Numbered from the stretch's first letter, positions 1 through 12,987 are shown. The stretch: DNA of 64,000 bases from Hyphomicrobiales bacterium (GCA_003169835.1 PNAI01000016.1:62001-126000); one strand, 5' to 3'. Made by a program: numbers and translations. The notes: generated by a model from the sequence alone, not told the origin.

Positions 1-2
1 AG

Positions 3-452
<450 letters not shown>

Positions 453-466
453 TCGAGGAGGACAAG

Positions 467-1330
467 ATGCCGCACGCGACGACCAGCGACAAGGTGCGGC
501 TCTATTACGAAGAGGCGGGAAGCGGCACGCCTATCCTGTTTGTGCACGAATTCGCCGGCGACCATCGCAATTGGGAGCCGCAGATGCGCTATTTCTCCCG
601 TCGGCATCGCTGTATCGCCTATTCCGCGCGCGGCTATAAGCCGTCCGACGTGCCGAGCGACGCCGGCGCCTATACCTACAAGCACTGGATCAGCGATGCG
701 ATCGCGGTGCTCGATCATCTAAAGATCGTCAAGGCGCATTTCGTGGGCCTCTCCATGGGCGGTTACACAGTGGTGCTGATCGGGACCCATCATCCGGGGC
801 GCGCGTTGTCGTTGACCGCGGCGGGTGCGGGCTCGGGCTCGGAGCGGGCGCAAACGGAGGAATTTAGAAAAAATGCGCTGGCCACGGCTGACTTGTTTGA
901 AAAATTCGGTTCGGCGGAAGTGGTGCGGACTTATGGACTCAGCCCGCCACGAATTTCGTTTCTGTTGAAGGACCCGCGCGGGTTTGCCGATTTCAACGCG
1001 GCCTTCGCCGCGCATGACGCGCAGGGCTCGGCGCATACCATGCGCGGGTTTCAGGCCGCGCGGCCGTCGCTGTACGATTTTGAGACCGACATCCGGCGCA
1101 TAGCGGTGCCGACTCTGATCGTGGTTGGCGATGAGGACGAGCCGTGCTTGGAGCCAAGCTTTCGGCTCAAACAATGGATCGCGCCCTCCGGGTTGGTGGT
1201 GTTCCCCAAGACCGGACATGTCGTGAATCAAGAAGAGCCGGCGCTTTTCAATCAAATGGTCGGCGATTTCATCGGCCGGGTTGAGGCAGGCCGCTGGCCG
1301 CCGCGCGATCCGCGTTCAATGCGGAAATAG
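467..1330 (+). CDS. alpha/beta hydrolase
   Basis: GLSMGG nucleophile elbow, terminal GHVVNQEEP His motif; GAGGAGGA Shine-Dalgarno before ATG 467 (ORF track start 449 is TTG). Confidence 0.85.
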   Translation: MPHATTSDKVRLYYEEAGSGTPILFVHEFAGDHRNWEPQMRYFSRRHRCIAYSARGYKPSDVPSDAGAYTYKHWISDAIAVLDHLKIVKAHFVGLSMGGYTVVLIGTHHPGRALSLTAAGAGSGSERAQTEEFRKNALATADLFEKFGSAEVVRTYGLSPPRISFLLKDPRGFADFNAAFAAHDAQGSAHTMRGFQAARPSLYDFETDIRRIAVPTLIVVGDEDEPCLEPSFRLKQWIAPSGLVVFPKTGHVVNQEEPALFNQMVGDFIGRVEAGRWPPRDPRSMRK

Positions 1331-1390
1331 ACGCGAGGGGCTCCGAAGGTTAAGTTTGCAGGGCAGTTACGGGTAAGAGGACCGCAAGCC

Positions 1391-2704
1391 ATGCTGAGCG
1401 CCGAGCAAAACGATCGCATCACCCGCGTCGGGCCGGACAAGCCGGCCGGAACGCTGTTGCGCCGCTATTGGCAGCCTGCTGCGCTGGTCGATGAACTCAC
1501 CGGCAACCGGCCGATCAAAGCCATCAAGCTGCTCGGCGAAGATCTCGTGATTTTCAAGGACGACAAGGGACACTATGGCCTGGTCGGGCGCTCCTGCCCG
1601 CATCGCGGCACGGATTTGGCCTACGGGCGGCTCGAAGACGGCGGCTTGCGCTGCGCGTTCCATGGCTGGCTGTTCGATGTCAACGGCAAATGCCTGCAGA
1701 CACCAGCCGAGCCGGAAGACAGCAATCTGTGCGCCAAGATTCAGCACAAGGCCTATCCGGTGGTGGAACGCAGCGGAATCTTATTTGCTTACATGGGGCC
1801 GGGCGAGGCGCCGGAATTTCCTCATTTCGATTGCTTCGTCGCGCCCGCAACACACACGTTCGCGTTCAAGGGTATGATCGATTGCAATTGGCTGCAGTCG
1901 CTCGAAGTGGGCATCGATCCGGCGCACACGTCATTCCTGCATCGCTTCTTCCACGACGAGGACCCGAAGGAAGGCTACGGCAAATTGTTCCGCGACACCT
2001 CGATCGATTCGGAAATGCCGATGACGAAAATCATGCGCGAGTTCCCGCGCCCGCGCATCGAGGTGGAGCCGACCGACTACGGCATGCGCGTCGTCACGCT
2101 GCGAGAGATCAGCGAGAAGAACACGCATGTGCGCGTGACCAATCTGATGTTTCCCAATGCATTCATTATCCCGATGAGCCGGGAGATGACGATCACGCAG
2201 TGGCATGTGCCGATCGACGACAAGCGGCACTACTGGTATGCCATCTTCACGAGTTTTGGTGCACCGGTGAACAAAGACGAGATGCGGCGCCAGCGCCTTG
2301 AGCTGTATGAATTGCCCGACTACATCCCGCGCAAAAACAAGCGCAACGATTATGGCTTCGATCCGCATGAGCAGGAGCACGATACGTATACGGGCATGGG
2401 AGCCGACATCAACGTGCACGATCAATGGGCGTGCGAGTCGATGGGCGAGATCGCGGATCGCACGCAGGAGCATCTCGGCCAATCGGACAAAGGGATCACG
2501 GCGTACCGGCGTCTGTTGAGGATGGCGATTGACGAGGTGGAAAAGGGCGGCACACCGCTGATGGTGCTCGATGCGCAATCGGCGGCCAAGATCATGGGGC
2601 CGGCCGCTATCGACGGCATCGGGCCGACCGACGACTGGCAGGGCTACTGGCAGAAGACCGACGCGAGCAAGCGCAAGGCCGCAAGCTGGGCCAACGGCCG
2701 CTGA
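1391..2704 (+). CDS. Rieske 2Fe-2S aromatic ring-hydroxylating oxygenase, phthalate-dioxygenase-like alpha subunit
   Basis: CPHRGTDLAYGRLEDGGLRCAFHGW Rieske motif; mononuclear iron region around DPAHTSFLHR. Confidence 0.88.
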   Translation: MLSAEQNDRITRVGPDKPAGTLLRRYWQPAALVDELTGNRPIKAIKLLGEDLVIFKDDKGHYGLVGRSCPHRGTDLAYGRLEDGGLRCAFHGWLFDVNGKCLQTPAEPEDSNLCAKIQHKAYPVVERSGILFAYMGPGEAPEFPHFDCFVAPATHTFAFKGMIDCNWLQSLEVGIDPAHTSFLHRFFHDEDPKEGYGKLFRDTSIDSEMPMTKIMREFPRPRIEVEPTDYGMRVVTLREISEKNTHVRVTNLMFPNAFIIPMSREMTITQWHVPIDDKRHYWYAIFTSFGAPVNKDEMRRQRLELYELPDYIPRKNKRNDYGFDPHEQEHDTYTGMGADINVHDQWACESMGEIADRTQEHLGQSDKGITAYRRLLRMAIDEVEKGGTPLMVLDAQSAAKIMGPAAIDGIGPTDDWQGYWQKTDASKRKAASWANGR

Positions 2705-2710
2705 TATCCG

Positions 2711-4210
2711 GTGATGTCCTCGCACAAGCGACGATCGTCCGGCTTGAGCTTCGTCGATCGCCACAGTCTGTGGACCGGCGCGCAGGCCAAGGCCGCGCTT
2801 GGTGTGGAGCGGGCGATCAAGCAGCAAAAGCTTGAGCTGGTGCGATTCTCATTCGTCGATCAGCACGGGATCTTGCGCGGCAAGACACTCGTTGCATCGG
2901 AAGCCGCGCGTGCCATGCGTGACGGCGTCACGATGACGAGCACGCTGCTCGCGAAAGACACATCGCATCGAAACGTGTTTTCACTCTTCGGGGCCTGTGG
3001 CGGTATGGGCATTCCCGAGATGGAAGGCGCGGGCAACATTGTGATGGTGGCCGATCCGGAAACCTTTCGCGTGCTGCCGTGGGCGGAAAGCACCGGCTGG
3101 GTGTTGTGCGATATCTTTTTTGACAACGGTAAACCCGTGCCGCTCTCCACGCGCCAGCTTTATCGCGATGTATTGGCGAAGCTTGCGAAGGTCGGCTTCG
3201 ATTATTTCGCCGGTCTCGAAGTCGAATTTCATCTGTTCAAGATCGAAGATTTAAGGCTTGCGCCCGAGACGCTCACCTGGCCGCCCGAGCCGCCAAGAGT
3301 AAGCCACACCACGCACGGCTTTCAGTATCTGACCGAGGGACGCTACGACCAAGTCGCTCCGATCATGGAGATTTTGCGGAAAAACATCGCAGCACTCGGC
3401 CTGCCGTTGCGCTCGCTCGAAGTGGAGTTTGGCCCTAGCCAGTATGAATTCACCTTTGCGCCCGAATTGGGCATGGTCGCCGCCGACGCGATGGTGCTGT
3501 TGCGCAGCGCCATGAAGCAGATGGCGCGGCGGTATGGTTATCTCGTGAGCTTCATGTGCCGGCCAGGATTGCCCAATACGCTCGCCAGCGGCTGGCATCT
3601 GCATCAATCGCTGCTCGATCGCAAAACGAAATCCAATGTCTTCGTGTCGCGCGACAAGAAGGATCTGCTCTCGCCGTTCGGCCGCAGCTTTCTCGCAGGC
3701 CTGCTGGCGCATGCGCGCGCGGCGACCGCGTTCGCGACACCCACCATCAACGGCTACAAGCGCTATCACGGCGTCAATTCGATGGCGCCGATCCAGGCTG
3801 TGTGGGCGCGCGACAATCGCGGCGTCATGGTGCGGGTGATGGGCGATGCAGGAGAAGAGGCAACGCATCTGGAGAACCGTGCCGGTGAGCCGCTGGCCAA
3901 TCCTTATCTCTACATGGCCTCGCAAATTCATGCGGGGCTCGACGGCGTTGCGCGCAAGCTCGATCCCGGGCCGTCCGCCGATTCGCCATACGAAGTTTCC
4001 GCCGAGCCGATGCCCAAAACGCTGGATGAGGCGCTGGCCGCGCTACGCAAGGACGAATGTTTCCGTGCGGGATTCGGGGATGCGTTCGTGAATTACTACG
4101 CGCACATCAAGGAGGCCGAGATCGCCCGTTTCCGTAAAGATTCCAAGGATAACAAGGGCTCAACCGAAGTCACCGATTGGGAGCAACGCGAATATTTCGA
4201 TTTATTTTGA
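2711..4210 (+). CDS. glutamine synthetase-like (GlnA/GlnT/PuuA superfamily) ligase
   Basis: GLEVEFHLF, LEVEFGPSQYEFTF, SGWHLHQSL, NGYKRYHGVNSMAP, LENRAGEPLANPYLYMA match GS catalytic-domain motifs; starts 6 nt after the Rieske gene. Confidence 0.85.
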   Translation: MMSSHKRRSSGLSFVDRHSLWTGAQAKAALGVERAIKQQKLELVRFSFVDQHGILRGKTLVASEAARAMRDGVTMTSTLLAKDTSHRNVFSLFGACGGMGIPEMEGAGNIVMVADPETFRVLPWAESTGWVLCDIFFDNGKPVPLSTRQLYRDVLAKLAKVGFDYFAGLEVEFHLFKIEDLRLAPETLTWPPEPPRVSHTTHGFQYLTEGRYDQVAPIMEILRKNIAALGLPLRSLEVEFGPSQYEFTFAPELGMVAADAMVLLRSAMKQMARRYGYLVSFMCRPGLPNTLASGWHLHQSLLDRKTKSNVFVSRDKKDLLSPFGRSFLAGLLAHARAATAFATPTINGYKRYHGVNSMAPIQAVWARDNRGVMVRVMGDAGEEATHLENRAGEPLANPYLYMASQIHAGLDGVARKLDPGPSADSPYEVSAEPMPKTLDEALAALRKDECFRAGFGDAFVNYYAHIKEAEIARFRKDSKDNKGSTEVTDWEQREYFDLF

Positions 4211-4301
4211 GTGGCGCGCGGGCCAGCATTGCGGTTTCAAGCTACAAAATTGCCGCAAATGGCATACAATCCTTGTGTGACGAGAGTCGGCGGGTGAAGT
4301 G

Positions 4302-5027
4302 ATGCGTTTTGGTTTAGGGGTCGTATCGCTCTTTGCGATATTCGCTGTCGCGAGCCAGGTGCAGGCTGGCAGCAAAGAAGACTGGCAGGATTGCCGGGCC
4401 GATCATCCCGACCGCAACATTACGGGATGTTCGAAGATCATCGAGGCGCGCAAGGAGTCCGTTAAAGATCGCGCCGCTGCGTACTACAGCCGCGGTAGCG
4501 CCTACGGCGAGAGAAGCGATTACGGCCGCGCCATCGCCGATTACGACGAGGCGATCAAACTCAATCCAAACAATTTCGATGTCTATATCAGCCGCGGCCT
4601 GATCTACGAGGCCAAGGGTGACAAGGATCACGCCATTGCCGACTACAGCGAGGCGATCCGGCTCAATCCGAAGTTTTCCTCGGTGTATTTCACGCGCGGC
4701 AACGCCTACGAGGACAAGGGCGACCACGACATGGCGATCGCCGATTACACCGAAGCAATTCGGCTCTATCCCAAGCATACCAATGCGTATTACAGCCGCG
4801 CCGCGGTGTCGGAAAAGAAGGGCAATTTCGACGATGCCATCGCCGATTATTCGGCGGCGATCAAGCTGCACCCGGGCTACACCGCCGCCTACAACAACCG
4901 CGGCAATGCCTATCGCGCCAAGGGCGAAAAGGAAAAAGCGGTGGCGGATTATAAGCGCGCGCTTGCCATTAATCCGAACCTGCAGTCGGCGAGGGATAGC
5001 TTCAAGGCGCTGGGCGCCGCGCCGTAA
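4302..5027 (+). CDS. tetratricopeptide-repeat protein with signal peptide
   Basis: At least five ~34-aa TPR repeats (e.g. AIADYDEAIKLNPNNFDVYISRGLIYEAKGD); hydrophobic N-terminus. Confidence 0.85.
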   Translation: MRFGLGVVSLFAIFAVASQVQAGSKEDWQDCRADHPDRNITGCSKIIEARKESVKDRAAAYYSRGSAYGERSDYGRAIADYDEAIKLNPNNFDVYISRGLIYEAKGDKDHAIADYSEAIRLNPKFSSVYFTRGNAYEDKGDHDMAIADYTEAIRLYPKHTNAYYSRAAVSEKKGNFDDAIADYSAAIKLHPGYTAAYNNRGNAYRAKGEKEKAVADYKRALAINPNLQSARDSFKALGAAP

Positions 5028-5070
5028 CGCTTCTTGTCAGTCCGGCAATGACGAAGAAGATGTTGATCTC

Positions 5071-7626
<2,556 letters not shown>

Positions 7627-7754
7627 TTAAAGGGGCAGGGGCCCCGGAAAGCGCCCTGGAATCGGGTTGAAAAACGGCGCGGTTTTGAATGCTTTTCAGG
7701 AGTTAATTTTTCCCTAAAATTTGTGTGCCTGGGGGTCATCGCGCGCCTGCGCAT

Positions 7755-8900
7755 TCAGCGCTTGGGCAGCACGCGTCCGGGGCTGATCTCGAAGACTTCC
7801 GCGCGATCTGCGATCTCGGCGAAGGCTAAAGGATCCGCGCCGGTCATCCAGACCTGCGCGCCGAGGCGTTCAAGCGCCTCATAGAGCGCGCTGCGCCGCG
7901 CCGGATCGAGATGGGCCACGATCTCGTCAAGCAGCAGCAGCGGCGAGGATCCGGTCATCTCGGCAATCAGCCCGGCATGGGCGAGCACAAGTCCGATGAG
8001 CAATGCCTTCTGCTCGCCGGTCGAGGCGTCGGAAGCCGGGATGTTCTTAGGCGCGTAGGTGACCGCGAGGTCGGTCAGATGCGGGCCGACGGTAGTGCGG
8101 CCGGCGGCGGCATCGCGGGAGCGGTTGTCTCGGAGCACAGCGCGGTAGCGATCCTCGATCTCGCTCGCCGGATGATCCGGCAGCAGGCGCTCGATCCAGC
8201 CGTCGAGCGCAATCTCGGCTGCGGGAAATACGCTGTCCTTACGGGCGGCGAGCGCGCCTTGCAGGCGGCGCACGGTCTCCGCGCGCAAGGCTGAGACCGC
8301 CACGCCAAGCTCGGCGGTTTCGTGCTCGATGGCATCGAGCCAGTGCAGGTCGGGGCGCGGCTCCTCCAGCAGGCGATTGCGCGAGCGCAAGGCACGCTCC
8401 AGCGCATTGACGCGGCCGGGATGCTCGGCGTCGACGGCAAGTACCAGACGGTCCAGGAAACGGCGGCGCTCGGAGGCGGGGCCGGAAAAAAGCTGGTCCA
8501 TCGCGGGCGTGAGCCACACGACACGCAGGTGATCGGCAAATGCCGCAGCCGAGGTGACCGGCTCGCGGTCGATCCGGCATTTGCGCGCGGGCGTTATGTC
8601 GGCTGTGGGCGGTTCGATACCGGTGCCCAGTGTGACGAGGCCGAGCATGCCTTCGATTTCGGCGGATACGGCCCAAGAAACGTCAGACGCGCCGTCGCAT
8701 TCGCTGAAGGCAATCTCTTCGAAGGTGGCGCGGCGCAAGCCGCGACCCGGCATCAGCAGCGAGATAGCTTCGATGAGATTGGTCTTGCCGGCGCCGTTCG
8801 GTCCGACGAGGAGAACGAGATTGCCCGACACGTCTAAGCTCGCCGCGTGGTAGCTGCGGAAATTGGTCAGGCTGAGATGGTGGATCGCGGCGGCGGTCAT
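7755..8900 (-). CDS. recF: DNA replication/repair protein RecF
   Basis: LTNFRSY, GPNGAGKTNLIEAISLL Walker A, STGEQKALLIGLVLAHA signature, LLLDEIVAHLD. Confidence 0.97.
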   Translation of the reverse strand: MTAAAIHHLSLTNFRSYHAASLDVSGNLVLLVGPNGAGKTNLIEAISLLMPGRGLRRATFEEIAFSECDGASDVSWAVSAEIEGMLGLVTLGTGIEPPTADITPARKCRIDREPVTSAAAFADHLRVVWLTPAMDQLFSGPASERRRFLDRLVLAVDAEHPGRVNALERALRSRNRLLEEPRPDLHWLDAIEHETAELGVAVSALRAETVRRLQGALAARKDSVFPAAEIALDGWIERLLPDHPASEIEDRYRAVLRDNRSRDAAAGRTTVGPHLTDLAVTYAPKNIPASDASTGEQKALLIGLVLAHAGLIAEMTGSSPLLLLDEIVAHLDPARRSALYEALERLGAQVWMTGADPLAFAEIADRAEVFEISPGRVLPKR

Positions 8901-8930
8901 TGCGGTACCCGGGCAGCGGGTCGCAGCTCC

Positions 8931-8987
8931 TTACCCTCTCCCCTTGTGGGAGAGGATGGCGCGCGAAGCGCGCCGGGTGAGGGGTCA
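8931..8987. repeat. REP-like palindromic repeat, left copy flanking the DUF559 ORF
   Basis: TTACCCTCTCCCCTTGTGGGAGAGGATGGCGCGCGAAGCGCGCCGGGTGAGGGGTCA; two hairpins, inner GGCGCGC-GAA-GCGCGCC. Confidence 0.85.
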
Positions 8988-9359
8988 ACGATCGTCAGGA
9001 TTGAGACGCGCGAATAGGTCTTCAAGAATTGCTTTTGGCTGCTTGAGGACATCGTTGTTCCAGTAACGCAGGACGCGAAAGCCTTCTTGTTGCCTCAAGA
9101 CGGCATCGCGTATCTTGTCGCGTAGCGATGAAGCGTGTTGGCCGCCATCGATTTCAACGACGAGCCGTTGGTCGAAGCATACGAAGTCCAAGATATAGCT
9201 TCGAAAGGGTACTTGCCGACGAAATTTATGAGCTGCTAACCGCCAGTCACGTAACAATAGCCACATGGCGCTTTCGGCATCGGTTGGTCCACGCCGCATG
9301 CGCTTCGCGTGCTTTAGACCCAGACGATTGACTGGACGATGATGTGCGCTGATGGGCAT
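8985..9359 (-). CDS. DUF559 / Vsr-like endonuclease-fold protein
   Basis: PTDAESAMWLLLRDWRLAAHKFRRQVPFRSYILDFVCFDQRLVVEIDGGQHA...RDAVLRQQEGFRVLRYWNNDVL, typical DUF559. Confidence 0.9.
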   Translation of the reverse strand: MPISAHHRPVNRLGLKHAKRMRRGPTDAESAMWLLLRDWRLAAHKFRRQVPFRSYILDFVCFDQRLVVEIDGGQHASSLRDKIRDAVLRQQEGFRVLRYWNNDVLKQPKAILEDLFARLNPDDR

Positions 9360-9419
9360 GACCCCTCACCCGGCTCGACCTTCGGTCGAGCCACCCTCTC
9401 CCACAAGGGGAGAGGGTAA
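9359..9419. repeat. REP-like palindromic repeat, right copy in inverted orientation
   Basis: TGACCCCTCACCCGGCTCGACCTTCGGTCGAGCCACCCTCTCCCACAAGGGGAGAGGGTAA; near-exact reverse complement of 8931..8987 apart from the inner stem. Confidence 0.85.
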
Positions 9420-9456
9420 GAGGCAGCTGTCGCCAGGTAAACGGCCTACACCCGCA

Positions 9457-10575
9457 TTACACTCTCATGGGCATCAGCACATAAAGCGCGCCGTTGGATT
9501 CCTTGTCTTGGATCAGCGTGGGCGAGCCCGGATCGGCGAGCTTGAGGAGCGCCACTTCGCCGTCGAGCTGGGCGGCGATGTCGAGCAGGTAGCGCGAATT
9601 AAATCCGATGTCGATCGGATCGGAGCCGTACTCGACTTCGAGCTCCTCGGTCGCACTGCCGGAATCCGGATTGGTGACGGACAGCACAAGCCGGCCGCCG
9701 GTGAGCGAGAGTTTTACCGCGCGTCCGCGTTCGCTCGAGACCGTCGATACGCGATCGACGGCGGCTTCGAAGTCCTTCTTGGTGACCGTGAGTTCCTTGT
9801 CGTTGCCGGTCGGAATCACGCGCGCGTAGTCGGGAAACGTGCCGTCGATCAGCTTGGAAGTGAGCACCACATCGCCGACATTGAAGCGGATTTTCGCCTG
9901 CGAGAGCTGGATTTCGATTTCCGCCTCGCTGTCCTCGATCAGGCGCTGCACTTCGCCGACGGTTTTGCGCGGGATGATGACGCCGGGCATGGAGGCGGCA
10001 CCTGAGGGAAGCGCAAGCTCGAACTGCGCCAAGCGATGGCCGTCGGTTGCAACCGCACGCAGCCTTGCCGATTTGCCGGTGCCTGCCGTGTGCAGATAGA
10101 TGCCGTTGAGGTAGTAGCGCGTCTCTTCCGTAGAAATCGCAAACTGGGTCTTGTCGATCAGGCGCTTGAGATCGGCCGCGGGAAGCTTGAACTTGTGGGT
10201 CATGTCGCCGGCGGCGAGATCGGGAAAATCGCTCTCCGGCAGCGTCTGGAGCGTAAAACGCGAACGGCCGGCGCGGATCGAGAGCACGGCGCGGTCGCCT
10301 GAGGCCTCGAGCACGACCTGCGAGCCTTCCGGCAGCTTGCGCACGATCTCGTAGAACATATGCGCCGGCACCGTGGTCGCCCCGCCGGGAGAGACTTCGG
10401 CTGCGACGGTTTCGATGACTTCGAGGTCGAGGTCGGTGGCCTTGAGGTGGAGCGCCGATTTCTCCGCCCGCACGAGCACGTTGGCAAGAATGGGAATCGT
10501 GTTCCGGCGCTCGACCACACGATGCATGTGGGAGAGCGATTTCAGCAGCTCTGCGCGCTCGACGGTGACCTTCAT
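9457..10575 (-). CDS. dnaN: DNA polymerase III subunit beta (sliding clamp)
   Basis: MKVTVERAELLKSLSHMHRVVERRNTIPILANVLVRA; C-terminal LYVLMPMRV; ORF track start 10608. Confidence 0.97.
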   Translation of the reverse strand: MKVTVERAELLKSLSHMHRVVERRNTIPILANVLVRAEKSALHLKATDLDLEVIETVAAEVSPGGATTVPAHMFYEIVRKLPEGSQVVLEASGDRAVLSIRAGRSRFTLQTLPESDFPDLAAGDMTHKFKLPAADLKRLIDKTQFAISTEETRYYLNGIYLHTAGTGKSARLRAVATDGHRLAQFELALPSGAASMPGVIIPRKTVGEVQRLIEDSEAEIEIQLSQAKIRFNVGDVVLTSKLIDGTFPDYARVIPTGNDKELTVTKKDFEAAVDRVSTVSSERGRAVKLSLTGGRLVLSVTNPDSGSATEELEVEYGSDPIDIGFNSRYLLDIAAQLDGEVALLKLADPGSPTLIQDKESNGALYVLMPMRV

Positions 10576-10705
10576 GCGGAAGCCTGCTGCGTCTGTGGCA
10601 ATGCTCAATTAAAGGGACGAGAAGGGTGGCGCGGGCACATGCGTAACGCAAGGGCGGGCGAATGGCCCGTCCCCGTTTTACCCAGCCGTTTTGTGACAGA
10701 CGCCG

Positions 10706-10731
10706 CTGCGGACGAGGTCACTCGTCCGCAG
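10706..10731. terminator. 11-bp perfect stem-loop just after dnaA
   Basis: CTGCGGACGAG-GTCA-CTCGTCCGCAG; no clear U-run on the minus strand. Confidence 0.5.
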
Positions 10732-10746
10732 AGACGGGATGGCTGC

Positions 10747-12249
10747 TCACTCCTGCAATTGACGCTTGAGCAGCTCGATTTCGTCGGCGAGAGCCGTGTC
10801 GTTGCCGACCAGATTTTCGATCTTGCGCACGGCGTGCAGCACCGTGGTGTGGTCGCGGCCTCCGAAGCGGCGGCCGATCTCGGGCAGCGAGCGCAGCGTC
10901 AAGGTTTTTGCAAGATACATTGCAACTTGGCGCGGACGCACCACGTTGGCGGTGCGGCGCGACGACAGCAGATCGGCGCGGCTGACGTTATACTGGCGCG
11001 CGACGATGCGTTGGATTTCCTCGATCTTGACGCGCTTTGGCTCCTGCGGCCGGATTAGATCGCGCACCTCGCGCTCGGCCATTTCCATGGTGACCAACTG
11101 GCCGGTGAGCTTGCTGTGCGCGAGCAGCCGATTGATCGCGCCTTCGAGGTCGCGGCCGTTGTGCGTTACCGCCTTCGCGATGAAGGCGAGCACCGGGGCC
11201 GGCACGTCAAAACTCGGATGGTGCGAGCGCGCAGCCGTGACGCGAGCCTTGAGAATTTCGAGACGGAGTTCTTCGCCCAAAGTCCCCATCTCAACCACCA
11301 AGCCGCCAGCGAGCCGCGAGCGCACGCGGTCATCAAGGCTTTCGAGGTCGGTGGGCGGCCGGTCGGCGGCAATCACCACCTGCCGGCCGGCGTCGATCAG
11401 CGCATTGAGGGTATGACAGAATTCGGCCTGTGTGGATTTGCCTTGAAGGAACTGCAGATCGTCGATCACCAGCACGTCGATGCCGCGTAGCGCCTCTTTG
11501 AATGCGAGCGCGGTTTGCGTGCGCAGTGCCGAGACGAAGCCGTACATGAATTTTTCAGCGGTGAGATAGAGCACCTTGCGCTCGGCGCCGGAATTGCCCG
11601 CCCAGGTAATGGCTTGCAGCAGATGCGTCTTGCCGAGGCCAACGCCGGCGTGGACGTAGAGCGGGTTGAACATCACGACGTCGCCGCGCTTGGCCATTGC
11701 CACCTGCTTGGCGGCCGCATGCGCGAGCGTGTTGGAACGGCCGACGACAAACGTGTCGAAGGTCAGGCGCTGATCGAGCGGCGAGCCGCCGAGTGCCTCG
11801 TGTCCGGCCGAGACCGGCGCAAAGGCCACGCGCACATCGCCGTCATACTTCAGGCCGCGCGGCTCGCGTGCGAGATCGACTTGCTCAACCGGTTTTGGTT
11901 TGGGCGGGTTGAGGCGAATCACGGCGCCGCGCACGCTCAGCTCAATGCGCATCACTTCGGACTGCTCGGCCTGCCAGGCCGCGAGCATGCGCTCGGTGTA
12001 GTGGGACTGGATCCAGCTTTTGAGGAAGCGGGTCGGCACGGACAGAAATGCGGTGTTTTCTTCGATCCGCTCCAGGTCCATGCGCGCAAACCAGCTCAGA
12101 AAGATGTCGTCGCCGACGTCGGCGCGCAGCCGTCCTTTGACCCTGGTCCAGCGTTCTTGATCCTGGATCGTCGGATTGCTGGTTTCGGTCAGTTCGACGT
12201 TGCTGTGATACTCGGTGGCACGGGAGGTAGACATTGGTCCGCTATCCAT
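10747..12249 (-). CDS. dnaA: chromosomal replication initiator DnaA
   Basis: [41 protein letters not shown] domain IV signature; start may be 12234 (MSTSRATEY). Confidence 0.98.
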   Translation of the reverse strand: MDSGPMSTSRATEYHSNVELTETSNPTIQDQERWTRVKGRLRADVGDDIFLSWFARMDLERIEENTAFLSVPTRFLKSWIQSHYTERMLAAWQAEQSEVMRIELSVRGAVIRLNPPKPKPVEQVDLAREPRGLKYDGDVRVAFAPVSAGHEALGGSPLDQRLTFDTFVVGRSNTLAHAAAKQVAMAKRGDVVMFNPLYVHAGVGLGKTHLLQAITWAGNSGAERKVLYLTAEKFMYGFVSALRTQTALAFKEALRGIDVLVIDDLQFLQGKSTQAEFCHTLNALIDAGRQVVIAADRPPTDLESLDDRVRSRLAGGLVVEMGTLGEELRLEILKARVTAARSHHPSFDVPAPVLAFIAKAVTHNGRDLEGAINRLLAHSKLTGQLVTMEMAEREVRDLIRPQEPKRVKIEEIQRIVARQYNVSRADLLSSRRTANVVRPRQVAMYLAKTLTLRSLPEIGRRFGGRDHTTVLHAVRKIENLVGNDTALADEIELLKRQLQE

Positions 12250-12987
12250 TACGGGCGGTCACATCACTCGATACAAAGATGTGAGCAATTAAAGGGATGA
12301 CGATGGCGTCGCGACGCCCAATGAAGGCAGCGCGGCAACCCGTAGCGTTATGGTGTCGTCAGCCGCTCGAAGGCGGCACAAATCGCGCTGTCAGGAACGC
12401 GGCCGCAATCGCGGCAATGCTGGAAACAATCTCGCGCGTGCGCACTGTCTGCGCAATTACGCTTTGTGCGCGTGCGCACGCTCTCGCCTGTGGCGAGCTC
12501 AGCCACTCTGTCGACATGATAAACCCCCTCTCACACCACAGCAGAGCTGTGATGGTCGTCCGTTACATTTGACTAGATTTTGTTACGCCGCACTCACTTC
12601 CAGCCGCCGCATACTATAGCGGTTGTTTTCAACACGATCAGATCAAGATTTAAACCGCCTTTACTTACCTATACTTGGGATGCCCAGGCCGAGAACATTT
12701 AAGTATACGATTCTGTTCTCTTCCTCGGCGAGCCCGAATACGGCTGTATTACTGACCGTGCCGCCAACTTGGAAGCAGGCGCAAATTACACAGTGCCAGT
12801 TTCGCCCGCAACGCCGGGCAAGGCCGCAATTTTGGGCGCTGTCTTGCGCGGTCGCCGATCGCGGGAAGGTGGTGTGTTTGAGCCCGCTTGCAAGCTATTG
12901 AATCATTGCAGAGAATCTGGGGCTGCCAGCCTGCGTTCGAGGCGCGATGCGGACGCACGAACGGGCGCGATACGGCGCCGGCCGATT

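Noticed and set aside
4500-4960. Tandem DNA similarity suggesting a satellite repeat
   Set aside because: Explained by the degenerate 34-codon TPR repeats in the encoded protein.
7703-7717. TTAA-N7-CTAA upstream of gyrB as a CtrA site
   Set aside because: One mismatch in the core and ~200 bp from the start codon; too weak.
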